64,000 nucleotides of DNA from Dioscorea cayenensis subsp. rotundata (Eukaryota; Streptophyta; Magnoliopsida; Dioscoreales; Dioscoreaceae): positions 3,879,501 through 3,943,500 of the forward strand of contig NC_052474.1 in assembly GCF_009730915.1 (NCBI RefSeq), written 5' to 3'. Both the position numbers and the translations under genes were made by a program. The notes under the pieces were generated by a model, which saw only the letters and a program-made list of their open reading frames with translations, made no database searches and was not told where the DNA came from. Shown here piece after piece: positions 44,539 to 59,701 of the stretch (position 1 is the stretch's first letter; each line of letters begins with the position of its first letter).

Positions 44539-47500
44539 ATGGGGAGAAAGGGGAGCTACTCGGCGTTGCCGTCAGACTATAGATTGCTCGAGGAGGTCGG
44601 TTATGGCGCAAGCGCTACTGTCTTTCGCGCGATCTACTTGCCTTCGAACGAGATCGTCGCTGTCAAGTGCCTGGATCTCGATCGATGCAACAGTAATCTG
44701 GTCCCTGTCTTTCTCTTTCTGTGTGTTTTGGTCTTGATTCTTCTTCGCTTTTTATGGATCTATTTCTCATCTTTTGCGTGGAAATTTTGTCTTTTTTTCC
44801 CCCTTCTTGGGGATGTCTTTTCCGTGTTTCATGGTGAATCTGGATTTTTTTTCATGGAAGCTAGTTTTTATGTTTAGATGATTTCAGTTTGGAAGAGAAC
44901 TTCATGTTATTTGTTTTGTGATTGTATCTCAAGTAGGGAGGATACTTCATGTCCGCATGGAAGAGAAGGTTGCAAAGATAATTGCGTGTTAGAATTAGAA
45001 TCATTAGATGGATTGTAGATTGCTAGTTCCCTCTTCTCGGTTTTGAGTACCGGAAGATTGGAATTAGGGGAACTGCTTCCAAAATTTAATCTAAATAAAA
45101 TTTAATGTAAATAGGAAGATTGGAATGAAGGATTGCAAATTGACAAGGATTCTGGAATCCTGACTAAGTTGTCGGCAGAAAGCAATATGTAAATCAGATA
45201 ATTTTGCCTCTAGTCTTAGGTTGAATTTGCTGATTAATATTTTTAGGAAAATAAGTGTGAATGGTAGGCGATTGCAATTTGTTTGATATGTGCCATGAAG
45301 GACTTTACAGGCATGGAGTAGATCATTATTACGGATGTACCTGGAACTCATTTGCGTTAATATTATATATCAGCAAACAACTCCATAAATGTTAGAGATT
45401 ACATTTAGATCTTATAATCTTGACTGAATCACCTGCAAAGAGATGAGAATGATTATTTCATGTAAGAATTTATACCAGACAGTAGTCTTGGATTTTTGAC
45501 TCTTGTTGCATATGCAGTTCTCTTGCATTTTAATCAGGACTGAGATTTGATCATGTGTTTTTCTTCACAAGTGGATCTTTAATCTAATTGTGTACATTTC
45601 TGAGTCAAACACATGCCGCCGGTAAAAATATTTTGTGTTATGTCTGGATTGTTACTGTATTAAGAAATTCAATGCAATGAATGCTTTTATGTTGAGTATG
45701 TGCTTGCCCTTTTAATTTCTACTACCATTTATGAATTGATTGATCGGGATGAGTGGCACACCATGCAGGATGACATCCGAAGGGAGGCTCAGACCATGAG
45801 TTTAATAGACCACCCCAATATAATACGGGCATACTGCTCGTTTGTTGTTGAGCACTGCCTCTGGGTCATCATGCCTTTCATGGCGGAGGGTTCATGTTTG
45901 CATTTGATGAAGATATCTTATCCGGATGGATTTGAAGAGCCTGTCATTGCATCTATCCTAAAAGAGACTCTTAAAGCTTTGGAGTACCTTCATAAACATG
46001 GGCATATACACCGTGACGTCAAGGTTGATTTTTAATTTGGCATATTGCTTCTCTTTTGGCGTGATTATCATTTGCATTGCTTCCTAAATTGACCTTGTAC
46101 TTCAGGCTGGCAATATCCTTCTCGATGGTTCTGGGGTGGTAAAGCTTGGTGACTTTGGTGTTTCAACTTGCATGTTTGATAAAGGTGACAGGCAGCGTTC
46201 AAGAAATACATTTGTAGGGACTCCTTGCTGGTGAGATATAATTTTAGTGCCCATTAATTATGGTCTGTAAACGATTTTCTACAGTAAAGCATGTAAATAT
46301 ATGTTGATCTCCACAATTTACTAGATCTCCCGTGGTGCAGGATGGCTCCAGAGGTCTTGCAGCCTGGAAGTGGATATGATTTCAAGTGAGTTTTTTCTAG
46401 AACCTATCTGTCACATAACTTTTTTCTGTTTTAACAGCGGCTTGTGGCATTGTGTGGTTAATTCCTGCTAATTCCTACTACCCCTGCTGCCCTTGCTTTC
46501 TATTTTTTTGATGTTTTTCATTATGTGCTAGTTATTCACATAGCATCCATTTCTTGGTTAGATCAGACCCCGTGTCTTTCACTTGTAATGTATGATAAAA
46601 GGCATTAGTGAGAAAACTTATGTCCCTACGTTATTAACTGATACATGCATCAATATATCAACAGTATTTCACTGTTTTACCTAATACCTGTTTTAGTTGC
46701 CTTTAAGAGCTTTCCCAGTTATTGTTAGCCTTCGCTCACTTTATCACTGGATCAGGAAATAGGGTAAGTGCGCAAGAATATAGCTTAAGAATAAGGAGGT
46801 CTTTGCCAAGTTAATATGTGAAATAGCCTTTTATGTACTATATTAGTTGAACAAGAAGTATGCAAAGAACTTACTACATGAGTTATGATCTGTATGCCTA
46901 ATTCTGTGCTTTTTACAGAGCTGATATTTGGTCATTTGGAATAACTGCTTTGGAGTTGGCACATGGCCATGCCCCTTTTTCTAAATATCCCCCGATGAAG
47001 GTGAGTATTTTAGATGGTTTGATGTATCAATCTTATACCATATGTGTTTTGCTTGATGTTGTTGGTGACACTTGATCAATTTTTTTTTGTCTGCAAGCAA
47101 CATATTATATTTTATTTTTTAACAATGGAGTGGATTTCTTTTTTACATCTCGGGTTGCTGCTAGCCTGCTAATTCCAATTTACTTTGTCACTTTTACTTT
47201 AATTACCAGAAAAAAAAATGACTGGTAAGTCTATTTTTTGAGGCCCTGATCACTTCTGTACCATTGTTTGCTCTTGAAAATTTTGCTTTGTGTATTAAAT
47301 AGAGAATCAAAATGTTAGAACAAAAAAATGTCGATTGCAAATGCCATTAAAAAAATCTTGGAGTTATAAATTTGCATTACACTCTGTATTATATAATGAG
47401 CATTTGGTACTGTCCCTAAGATTTCATGATGGTCAACTTTCAATGAAGATAGGAGTAATTGTGCATATCCCATTCACAACTTTTTGTTGAAACTTTGTAA

Positions 47501-50500
47501 CTCAACACTGTTTGCTTCATTCTAGAAAACTCTACCCTACCTACAGCAGACTGGAGCCTGAGTTTTCTGATTTTTCCCTGCCACCTTCCTGTAGGTTTTA
47601 CTGATGACTCTTCAAAATGCTCCTCCTGGACTTGATTATGATCGTGACAAAAAGTTTTCAAAGGTATTTCTATCTTTTCTGGCTTATATAGCCAGAATCT
47701 CAAGACTATTCATATGTTTGCAAGCCTCCAGTTCTCCTTGTGCATTTCATCTACCAAGTTACAAACCATTTAGGAACTGTATAAATCTTATCATAAGTGC
47801 ATCTGTTTATTGCATATATCTATTATTACTTTTCTAACTTAGAATTTCCAGTTGTTTATCAGTCTTTTAAAGAAATGGTTGCTATGTGCTTGGTGAAAGA
47901 TCAAACAAAGAGGCCAACTGCAGAAAAATTATTGAAACACGCATTTTTCAAAAATGCAAAGCCTCCAGAGTTGTCGGTAAAAAAGCTTCTGGTCGGGCTG
48001 CCACCACTTTGGGACCGTGTAAAGGCTCTTCAGGTCAGCAACCATGTCAATGCCATTCTTTCTTTAACTAATTTATGGTGTTAATGCTAATTGTATTGGA
48101 GCTTTTTGGTTACTCTTCAGCTGAAAGATGCTGCCCAGTTAGCTCTCAAGAAAATGCCTTCAGCAGAAGAAGAAGCATTATCACAGGTTAGTGTTACCAT
48201 ATGCTTTGCAACTGTGCTGATTGGAGTAGACCTCTTCCTTGACTCTGTAGTTTCTTTCATATTTATGTCTTAGAGAATTTAGGTTGATGCAATTTTATTG
48301 GAAGCATTAAAAATTATTGTTTTGTTCCTAACATTTGTTTTACAAAAATGGCGCTTAACTTTATAGTTTGAGAATTGTATCGATCTAAGATTGATGATTG
48401 AAATTTCTCAAAAAATTAGTTTGGTGGGAAAATTATAGTTATGTGGTGAAAATATATTCAAATACTGATTCCAATTGTTCAAACATTATAAAACTGTCAC
48501 TGTGTTTGATGAGAAAAGTCAAGCAGAAAAAATGTACTGCTCTAAAAATGCATGTGGCATGGAAAAGGAGATCGAAAGTCTAATCTTTTTCTTTTTACGT
48601 ATCATATTTTCTCTGTAACAGAGTGAGTACCAAAGGGGCGTTAGTGCATGGAACTTTGATGTTGAAGATTTGAAAGCCCAAGCATCACTGGTAGCAACAA
48701 AATCTTTCCATCTAATAGATGTGTTCCTTTTTCCCCCTCTTTGCTTTAAGTTTTTAACTTGTTTCATATTATCTTTTCACTTCTTCAGCTTTGGTGCTGG
48801 GTTTATTTTTCTTGTTGTTTTCTTATAGATTCAAGATGATGATGACCTTCCTGGACTTAAAGAAGATGATGGAAGCTCAATTTTTTTGGTTAACAATAAG
48901 GTTTACACTTCATTGATCCATACCAAGTTTTTGAGAAAATCGCTTGCATACCCCTATGTGGGTAATTGCTTACTTGCCCTCATAAAAGTCATGTTTGTTT
49001 ATATGCCCCTCCAAGACGCTTTTGTTTGCTTATATGCCTTGGTGCTTAAAAGCCAATTAACAAATTTTATAAAGACACACATTGATCCTTGATTTTTGTC
49101 GTCTTTTTGATGATGTAGGAAGAGAAAAGGATGAAGGATGGTGTAGTTTTTTTAAATAAATTTTTAGTTGATTTTGGTCTAAAGGTTATATAAGAAAATG
49201 AAAATGATTTGTAAGGGCATATAAGCAAATATAGTTTTTCCAGGGGTTTATTAGCAATTGGTTTGCAGGCATATGCAAGCAAAAGACCCAAGTTATTCTT
49301 CCTTTCCTGCTCATGGTAGAGTTTTCTAATACCAGCTCTTTCACTATTGGCAGAATTCATCTGGTTCTGGATCTGGTCTTGGGAAATCAACATTTGCTAA
49401 TGAAAATGAATATAGGTAAGCTACATGGATCTAAGTACCATCTATTTTCGAGCAAGTAATAGTCCCACCTAGGTATATAATTGTGGGTCTCTCTTCCTAT
49501 CAACTTAAGCTTTTAGGTATATTGAGTTCAGTTAATATATTTTTGGTTTGCACTTAATAGTTTGTTTGTTTACAACATGGCTTTTACAATAGATTGTGCC
49601 TAACTAATATGTGTATGTTTTGTATCTAACAGTTTAGTCAATTGCAATCATTAAGGTTTAACATAAATTTGAACTTTATATTTATGTGCTACTTATTCAG
49701 AGTCTATGACCGGGCTGGCCGTTCCCAAGGAAATGGATTTATATTTATTATTTTCTGATTTTTGTTTGTCAGGTTTTATTACAAGATTAAGAAGAATTTA
49801 GGTCAATATTGAGTACTAAATTACCATATGCCCCATGTGACCCATCGCCTATGTATTTGATTTTAAAATTGGCTATTGGTGTTCGACCAATTTATGTTTA
49901 TGCTTGAGCTTGGGCCCATTGTGTGTTGTATCCTAGTGGTGCTGGTCATACTCAAGCTATAGCCTGTCCTGTTTACTGTCCTTTCCATATTAGAAAAAGT
50001 CACAAACTGTTTATGTTTTACACGATTATTCAATTCAATGTCTTATTATATGTAACATGATTTCAATCCAGTGGAGGTACATCCTTTTACTGTTTGTGAT
50101 AATTTACTTTGATGGAAACACATTGATATTATAACTTATTGACTTCAAGACTTCAAGAATTTGAGGTCTCCATTTTAATTTTTATGTTAACTCAAATATT
50201 CTTATCGCACCTGAACACACTGGATGCTTCTGAGGCCTCAGCCCTAAAAGAATTGCGGTTGAACAAGTATCTGGTTATTTTCATTTTTAAACTTTGGGCC
50301 AGGCAATTGGTTGATGTAATTGTCAGAGTTCTCCATTTGATAAAATTAAATACTAATTTGAGCATGCCCATCTTACCTGATGTGCTTAAGCTTTAATATA
50401 ATAATATAATGGCATTCTGGTAGGGTTTTGCATCATCACTTTTTGTTCTACATCATCTTTGTAAACATTTGATGTGATTTCAGCCTCATCGTTTCTGGCT

Positions 50501-53500
50501 TCAGTTTTTGTTTGTTCACAAAGACTCTTCTATGTTTCTTTTACCATCCATGCAGGAGACATATCTCTGTTGCTGAAGAGTCAGATATGAAGTGCTCAAG
50601 TACGAAAAATGAAATTTCAGAAGTAGATATAGTGGATTGTGGAAATAAAGAAATGTTTGCTGGGAATGAAAATAGGTTAAAAAATGATTCATTGCCATCA
50701 ACAACAAAACAGAACTTTGAACCAAGCTGCTGGAAGAATGAAGTTGGCAGGAGGCACCAAACATACAGTGGTCCTCTTTTACCTTCTAGTGTGCGTGGTA
50801 ACTCATTGTCAGAAAGGAGCCGCATCCCTGAGAGGTTCGGTGTTGTTTCTTTTTTTAATGTTTTCATTTCCTGTCACAGGTTTATTCTGAATAATATCTG
50901 GTGGTGTATTTGAGGTCCGTGTTAGTTTCTTTGATATTTTTATTTCCAAGAACTTTCAACCTCCTCTCTGATTGGTAATTCTTGTACCTTTTGTGATTAC
51001 TCTGATCACTAGAGCACTTTCAGTATTTATAAAATTCACTTTGCAGTACCTATTTTTATTGTGATATTTTTTATTTTATCTCAAAGAGTGCATGAAATTT
51101 AAATGCTCACCTTTCTTTCAATGCATGATATGAGAATCTGTGGTTCAGCAGCAAGTTTATATATGAATTAAAACAACTTTTAGATATAGCTTCTTAGACA
51201 GAATGTGATATCAGGGCTGCTTTCCTCCCCCCTTTCTATTTACCAAAATTGTCATGTTAACACTTTGAAAGAAGAGTTTTTGATAATGCAGAAAGTGTTT
51301 TTATCAATAGACCAAATAGCATTTCATGAGTGGTACCATGCAAATTGATTCAAAAATAAGAACATACAAATGCCCAGTGTATTGTTTCAAGCTTTTAAGC
51401 TTTTCTATCACAAAACTGAGAAGCAGCAGAATTCTATGTGCAGGTTTGAAAGTGATAGTGCACTTGCATCAGATAAACAAAAACGGGATGTCCGGAAAGG
51501 TCCGAACCTTAGTGGTCCATTGATGCTTCCAACCCGTGCTTCTGCGAACAGCTTATCTGCCCCCATTCGCTCATCTGGAGGTTACAGAATTTATAGAAAA
51601 TTTATAAAACCTTGCCGTGCCAATATGTTTCAAAATTATGGTGTTTTATCTTAATAATGATCCTTTGGTGATTAGGAATTCAAAATACTCATTTTATTTG
51701 ATGAGGCGCAACCTTTTGAATATTTTATTTTGCAACCTTCACCACTTGCAATGAATTGCCTTGCTACAATGATACCAGCTGTGCAGACATGAGACTTTTT
51801 GTAATTCATTTTTATAGGATTTGGAGACTCTTCAGATGAAAAATCAAAAGGCAATGTTGTGCAAATAAAAGGCCGCTTCTCAGTTACATCTGAACATGTC
51901 GATCTCGTTAAGGTTAGGTTCTATCCTTGGAAATCATAGATGATGTCTTTTCTGTAGTTAACACATACACATTTCAGGACATTCCTTTATGTACAGTTTT
52001 ACGAAAGTCATCCCAGGTTTGTTGTGGTCTTATGTATGTTATATTTTCCAAGTAATCCCTTGGTGAATGCTTCCTAAATTGCAGACTTCACAGGGAACAT
52101 CACTTAGAAAATCAGCCAGTGTGGGTGAATGGCTTATGCCTGGTAAACTAGTGGTATGTGAATTTTTCTTGTTTCTTCAGTTTTCTTATATAATCCACAT
52201 GTAGTAGAATTCATGTCACTCAGTAAGGAGGTTAGATCAATGTTTTGTTGTTTATTTTTAGAACTATGGTGTGTATTTTCATGTGCTGGAGCTTCTTGAA
52301 ATGAACCATTCTGTAAGCAGACATAGATATCTGGAGGCAGTTTTTTGCTTTTATAGAATTTTATTAAGAAAATAGGACATTTTTTTTTTTTTTGAAAATT
52401 CATAAAGAAATTATTCATTTATCTATCATATTGCTAATTAATCTTATTTTCAAAGATATTGCTTGTATATTTGCCTTTTCAACTTTTATGATCCCTTTTC
52501 TAGTTAAAACCCTGATGCTAACCAAGGACTAACTATCCAATGACCACTCATGCTCAGGTATATAGCTCCTTAGGCAGTGATGAAGATTAAAGTAATATTG
52601 AAAAACATTAGTTTTTCACGGCAATAGATAACAATCTCCAAATAGACTAGGCATACTATGTATTTCAAGTTTCTGGATTGAAATAAACCACATGATCCTC
52701 CATTTAATCTTACTTTTCCATCATATATTTTATTAGTTTTTATCTTCATAATTCATTTAATGCTTAGGTGAAAGTATTCTCATTTATTCGATCACTATGC
52801 TATTTCAGCCCAACAGTCAGTATGCAAAGGAAACTAACAACGGTTGGCTTCCTGCATCTGTTCTCATGCCTCACCTTCAGAATCTTTTTCAGCAGACTTC
52901 ATTTCAACAAGTACACCTTTTTTTCTTAATTACTGATTAGGCTTCAATGGCCATCTTCAATGGCCATCTGTGCTTATATAAAGAACAATTATTTCCCTGT
53001 GCAATTCACACCTAGTTGATTTCAATTTGAGGTAATCCTTTATTGATGACACCATTTTTTTTGTGAAGGATATCATCATGAACTTGTTAAATAGCATGCA
53101 ACCGAATGAGGCTTTTGATGGTTAGTTTTGGTATCTTCCCATGTTTGTGCCATTACTGTTAACATGTCTGAAGCACACTTAAGAATGTTTTGCAGCTCTC
53201 CAATTTGGAATGCCTCCTCAAGAATGCAATGCGGATATTGATTCAAATGTAAGAACTTATTCTCTAAAGTTATTCTATCTGTAGGATTGGATTTTAGTGA
53301 ACTTGGAGATGCACAAGATTGGTGTTTATTTATGCTTTGCATCAGCTATTGAATCCTGTGAATATTAAATCACTAGTTTTGCCCCTTCATGGATCGTTGC
53401 TGTACTTCACAGTATTAATCAGCTAAAAGTGAAGTACAGTATTAATCAGCTAAAAAAATACTTTGTATAAACCACAACACATATTTCAAAGTTAGCTTTG

Positions 53501-54502
53501 TTTTTCAGCTATTCCACATTTTGAAGGTTCAGATTTATCATCCACCTTCTCAATGCATGATGAGTTTTTGTTTGCACAATTGCATGTACTGATGCTTATT
53601 TCTAAACTCTCCAGCAGTTTTATTTCAAGATATATATTCCTCAGAAGCAAAGATGAGTAGGACATGTAACTCATTAGTTTGTGTGTTTTATGTTTCTATC
53701 TTTTACATCAAGCAGAAGAGAAATTAAAAGGTTATTTAGCAAATAAATAAGTCTTGTGTTTTTTATTTTTGACAGGTGGAAACAGTAGGCACTGAAAGAG
53801 AGCGTCTGTTGCTTGCGCAGATCGCAGAACTCGAAGCCAGGTAGGGCACTTCATCTTTGGTAAATCATGTTTAGAGCGGTAAAACTACTCTTGGCTGATT
53901 AGTTGAGAAAAACCTTTTTTAATTCATAGATTAATGTTTTCATGTTTAAGTCTGTTCTGCCATGAAAGAATACTCATGCCTCGCGTGAGCTCTGTAGCTA
54001 CTTTTTTCTCTTTCTTTTTCCTTCTTTCCTGCCTCAAAGCTTTTTAAAGTTGGGAGTCACTCTCTTCATGCAGGATGGCCGTTCTGACTGATGAACTGAC
54101 TACTGAAAAACAAAAGCATATGCAGGTGTGTTGCAATTCCTCTGATCATCTGTTAATTATAATCCAACATTTTTTCTTTTTCTCATTCTTTTAATTGGTT
54201 TTAGTTCTCACATTCTTGGATTTAGTATATAAATCCTTTGAGAACTCTGGGGGATTACTATGTCAAAGAACTTAATGCAGCAGCTGTTTTCTGATATTTG
54301 CTAATATGGCTTCTCCAATCTAGGTTTCTTGGATTGGAGAATCAAATGGATAAACAAATAGAAGAAACATATATTAATAAATTTCCTTGCTCAATTTTAT
54401 TCAATTTTGCTAATACCTCTTCTGTTTCTTTATTTTCAGTTAGAACAACAATTAAATGTTTTTAGTAGAGAAGAAGAAATAAGAGAAGAAGAAGCAGCCT
54501 GA
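44539..54502 (+). CDS. STE20/GCK-like Ser/Thr kinase, BLUS1-related
   Basis: Twenty-one exons splice to 714 aa with no frame problem: 44539-44700, 45769-46023, 46106-46230, 46341-46385, 46919-47000, 47595-47663, 47863-48033, 48121-48186, 48622-48690, 48829-48900, 49354-49415, 50556-50834, 51444-51580, 51818-51912, 52085-52153, 52809-52910, 53069-53120, 53196-53248, 53776-53840, 54074-54125, 54440-54502. Kinase domain about 14-276: Gly loop GYGASATVF (21-29), Lys42 in VAVKCLD, catalytic loop HRDVK (135-139), DFG (155-157), APE (183-185), [13 protein letters not shown]. After it come [16 protein letters not shown] [14 protein letters not shown], a Ser-rich linker, [10 protein letters not shown] and SASVGEW, then a C-terminal coiled coil rich in Glu. 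This fits the plant family of BLUS1 (blue-light stomatal signalling) and its paralogues At4g24100/At5g14720; which paralogue is not resolvable here. It is active-looking, with all catalytic residues present. Confidence 0.93.
48933..49287. mobile_element. MULE-type MITE in a kinase intron
   Basis: Inverted ends: GCTTGCATACCCCT near the left and GCTTGCATATGCCT read inward from the right. A near-perfect 10-bp repeat flanks it: CCAAGTTTTT (48923-48932) and CCAAGTTATT (49288-49297). The 355-bp insert contains two GCATATAAGCAAA-like words near the ends. It lies wholly in the intron between 48900 and 49354 and does not touch the splice sites. Confidence 0.65.
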
Positions 54503-54514
54503 CTTTCAGAAGTA

Positions 54515-54889
54515 CTAAGCAGAAGACAGAAAATAGATTACATGAGTATCAAGTGAACAACAAAAATACCCAAAGTTTGAAGGGATGAAGCTGCAGGTTT
54601 TTACACTTATTTTAAACACCAAAATAAAAGATAAAAAACAAAATATAAAACAAACTAGAGTTCTTGCAATAATCCTTTTTTCCAGATGCTTCAGATGAAC
54701 ATCTCCAAGATTACCAGTGAGACATTGTAGATGTTGTTGAGCCACATCTTGAAGCAGCTGATGCCATGATTGAACTATCTCTGCGGTAAAATTTTGATCC
54801 ATCACCATTTGCTGGGAATCTAAATTTGGAAGCTCATTGGCAATATTATGCCTTTCTGTTAGTGTTTTGTTTCCAAGTGAAAACACCAA
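54515..54889 (-). other. Antisense open frame downstream of the kinase, unknown
   Basis: The minus strand is open for 124 codons. The part with protein-like composition reads ANELPNLDSQQMVMDQ, then FTAEIVQSWHQLLQDVAQQH, then LGDVHLKHLEKRIIARTL. The remainder is low-complexity and hydrophobic. It overlaps what should be the kinase 3' untranslated region. It could be a fragment of another gene or a chance frame. Confidence 0.2.
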
Positions 54890-57745
54890 CTTTGATTTGT
54901 TTATTTGTTTGTGATGTGATGCACAAGGGTCAATTGTTCATCCTGTTCTTGTTCTTCTTCTCAAATGCTTTACCGTGTTCTGCATCTCAGGTCAATCTCT
55001 CTAGATAAAATCCCCATCAACCTATTGTATTTACTCTTGTGAATAAAATAGTTACATTTCAGTGTATGGAAAATTGACAAAAATTATTCAGTGTACGATG
55101 ATGACTACTGCTGTTTTCAACCTAGTAATTTTTTCCACTTTCATAAGTTTAATCGGTTGGATGTTATTAATTTTAAATTGATGGATTGATTAACTGTTTT
55201 TGAAAAAAAATTATCTTAATGTAAAAACATAATTGTTGAGATGTTGTTGAAGTTGTTTAGATTTTAAATTATGGTTTTCTATTGAGAGATTATGTAAATG
55301 GTTGCTCTCTTAAAAGTTTTTTATTTTTTTTTAAATCAAATAAATTTTTTGAAAGATTAATCCTAAATCTAGATAAATGATAAATATTAAATTTATATTT
55401 AAATTAAATCACAATGAGATTAAATCCCAACTAAGTATACTATCTTAACTAAAAAAATAAAATCTAACTAGAGATGAGCATTCCTAACATTCTTTCTATT
55501 CAATGTAAATTAAATACATTTTAGATTGATCATTTGGTAGCGATATTTTTACATCATGATTTGATACTTAAACTTTACCGTACAAATTATTTAGTAATAA
55601 ACAGAGATGTGAGAAACTTTTTTTTTTTAATTACTAATGGCTAATACATATGCATTAATGTTATACGAATAAAATATTCTAAAACAATGTATGTATATAT
55701 ATATGTAGGTGTCATTTGTGAATGTCCGTAGATTCTACGTCTACAAACAGTCACAGATGATCGTTCAATTCAAATCTAATGAATTTGATTTTATTTTAGA
55801 TGCTCAATAAAATGAACATTAATCAGTATTTTCATCCGAACCAATTTTAACAATCTAACCCTATTTATACTAGTACTTAATTTATAAAAACCAAACCCTG
55901 TTTTGAAACCTATTTGTGTCTCTTTCTCTATCACCGCATTGTTCCCACTTATTCTATGTATATAATTATATACAGGATAAAGAACTTTATGTGTTCCTCT
56001 TAATAATGCAACTTTCTCATTGACCTGAGGAAGGAAATTGCAGTAATTGAGCATATTTTAATTAATAGAAAAAAAAAAAGAATATATCAATAGTGCATGA
56101 ATGCAATGTCAGCGCAACATTTGCATTATTTTAAATAATACAAACAAATTAATTAATTTATATAATATACTACATGGCATGTTGCAATTTGGTATGAAAG
56201 TCAAATGCAATGCAAGTCCAACTAATTACAACAAAGAAGCATACTTATCAAAATTGAATGCATGCATGCAAAGTCATCAAATTCTTTATTCCGCATTGAG
56301 GTCTTTGATTGTTGAAATGTAGCTCTTGATTATATACAATAGGTACTAATTAATTAACAATTTTATTTTTTTGGAAATATATATATATATATATAAACCT
56401 AAAAACCACTGAAATTGCAAATATAATTTAATAAGGGATGGATAATATAAATAGTTTTTTAATACCATCTATGTGCATGTACAAAAAATAAATAAATAAA
56501 TAAATAAATACGTTATTTACTATATATATATATATATATGATAAGAATATTTGCATGATAAAACTCATTTTTTTTTAAATAAAATAACTAAGTCATTTAC
56601 TATAATAGCAGATCATCAAACATGGACATAAAATATACATGTAAACACGGACAAAAAATAAATAAATATACATGTGTGTGTATATATACAAAGAATCTCA
56701 AATTTTTTTTTATTATATATATATATATATATATAGTTTTTTACCGAGTTTTTTCCTTAATAAAAATTCATGAGTTTTGACCAGAGCTTTTCAAAATGGT
56801 ACAGCAAACATAAATTAAGACTCTACCTACTTTTATTTATGACTAAATCAAGGAACCTAACAGCGTGTCATCTGACTTCCATCCATCAAGTGACAAGTGG
56901 GACTCAATCTCTATCAAACACTGGGTCTAACATTTGGCCTTCAAACTCACAAACCATAAATTTCCAAGAAAATAAAAATCCATACAACGTTCTCTTTTTT
57001 CATACATGCCCTTATAAAAACAATTTAATTGTGAAAAGCTCGAACTACCAGTAATAAAGAACTTACAAAATGATATGTTTATCATAAAGAGATTTGTTTA
57101 TCTTAACCATGCTTCACCTTAATTGTTATTTGAACAAAAATATCACAATATTTTTTTTGATAAAAGTTTTATCTTAGTCCGAGTGGAGATAGTGTTTCTC
57201 TTCCGCAAATTTATGAAGTTTTGAAAATTCCAAACATCTTATAGATAGATATAGTGATAGGAACTTATCGAACCAACCACACTCCTTTAGATATGTCAGG
57301 AGTCTATTGATGAAAAGGAGTTGGGAGAAGCTTGAAACCATCTAAAATTTTAACTCATAAATAGATATATACATATATATATATATATATATATGTTTAA
57401 CGTTTGATGAAATGTTGTCTTGTATTTATAAATATGTTTAACAAACATTAAAAATGTTACATATAAATATAGAAAATTATATGTACACATGTATATATTA
57501 ATATACATATGTATATATATATATATATATATATACACAATAAGTCCTTCAAGAGAGAATGATTAGATGCAACCACCAACCATACAAAGAAGAGTAATTA
57601 ATTAATTGATGAATAAAAGAAAGATTGGTAGCAGAAGTTGTGACTCTGGACCATGGAAGTATGACCAAATGGTTGGAAAGAGTCACCACACTGAATAACC
57701 AATATTTCCTTTTTACACCAACTCAAACTCTGCTTCATTGAGATG

Positions 57746-57783
<38 letters not shown>

Positions 57784-59666
57784 TATTATATAATTTTATA
57801 AATTCTGAATATAAATAAATACATAGTCATTGTGACCATTTGATGCAATTTAATTAAGTTGATCATGGTTTGCCAATTTCCACATGGATATCCAAGTTGG
57901 TATTGTTATTTGATTTGATTTTAATTTTTTTTAAGGTAGAAATAAAACTAGCTATCTTGGATATCCAAGTTGATATTGTTATTTGATTTAATTTTAATTT
58001 TTTGAGGTGGAAATAAAACTAGCTATCTTGGAACTTTATGGAATCAAAAGTGTGAGTGATTAATCAATTATTTACATCAATAAAGTTACAATAATTTTGA
58101 TAAATAAGATTAGACAACCGAAAGAGCATGCACAAAGACAATCCTAAAGTATGTTTCAATTTTCAAAGCCTGTCTTGGGACATTAAAAATAAATAAATAA
58201 ATAAAATATGGGTGGCACCGTGGCAGCATGAATCATCTTGGTCCCTTCTAGATATACGCACATATGATGGCACCCAACTATTTTATTCATTTATTAAATG
58301 TTTTAAAATGCCAATTATGACTAGAAAGTAGAAACAATCAATTAGCTCATTTGATGCAGTACTAAGTAATATTCCTTCTAATAAACACAACTAGTTCTTA
58401 GAAGGTTCTGTTTATAAGGTTGTTTAAAGGTGTTTAAACTTTAAAGCCAACTAGATTAATTTAATGTAAATTTAAGCTGAAAACAAATAGCTTCAATCTA
58501 TCAACCTATTTAAAACATGATTTTTAGATTAAATAAGTTCAATTTAATCATATTTAAATGTGCATATATATATATATATATCAATGGAATAAAAAATTCA
58601 TTTTAGATTAAACATTTGACATTTTTTTTTCAAGTCATATATATATATATATATATATATAGATGAGCTACATTTGGTGAAGTGAATTGTTGGTTAATGG
58701 TGGCCGACATCATAGTTACACAACATTAAATGTTTTAACAATTGTATGGCTCTTGAAGCAATCAATTTACTCTTTGATATTGTACTACTATTTATTTATT
58801 TTAATTTATTTATTTGTGAACATACATGCTAAGAAAAGTTGCATGAAAGTGATATCCATTGGCATATGTATATATATATATATATATATGAGTTATCTCA
58901 TTCACGTTAATAATAATTTATAGTTTAGAGGGTGCTTCATGGAAGTATTAATAATACTAATGGTAAGTGTTCTCTCTTGACCCATGAAAGAGCCATTCTC
59001 TTATGTTGCCCCTTGAGAGACTTTGAAATTTTCTATTTGACCATATGACCATGCGATACACCGTAAGAGTTTAACACTAATTAGGCGTGTTGAATGATAT
59101 CTTCAACTAATAATTCCTCAAGAATGGGGTCTTAATCACAACAAACACATTTCAAAATAAAATAAAATATAAATAAAAAAACATATATATATATATATAT
59201 ATATATAAATACATGTGATTTGTGCATTTATATGTATATCATCAAATATCCCTATAAAAAGAAGATTTCATTCTTACTTTGTTGATCTTATTATTCAATG
59301 AAAGCACAACTGTTCTTTTATTCCCAAGTCAGACCTCATGCAACATGGAATTCTGAATGAATTTATATAATCATATGGATTTAATGAAAATTTTGTATTG
59401 TCACTGTGATTAGCAATCCTTTGATGGTGATTCAAAACTTTTTTTAAAAAAAAATTTTTAAAAACAAAGAAGAAAGATGACATCTCAGTATGATTGGGAC
59501 CAAAATTTCAGGTTAAAACCGTACAAATTATAAAGAAACCCAGTACTATAGAATCCCTAACTTGTCAGCTTGATAAGAGAAACACCTACCATTTCTGCAT
59601 GTGAACAACCAGTAATTTCATCAAGCATTATTTAGATCATGAAAAATATATAAACTCTGTTTTACT

Positions 59667-59701
<35 letters not shown>

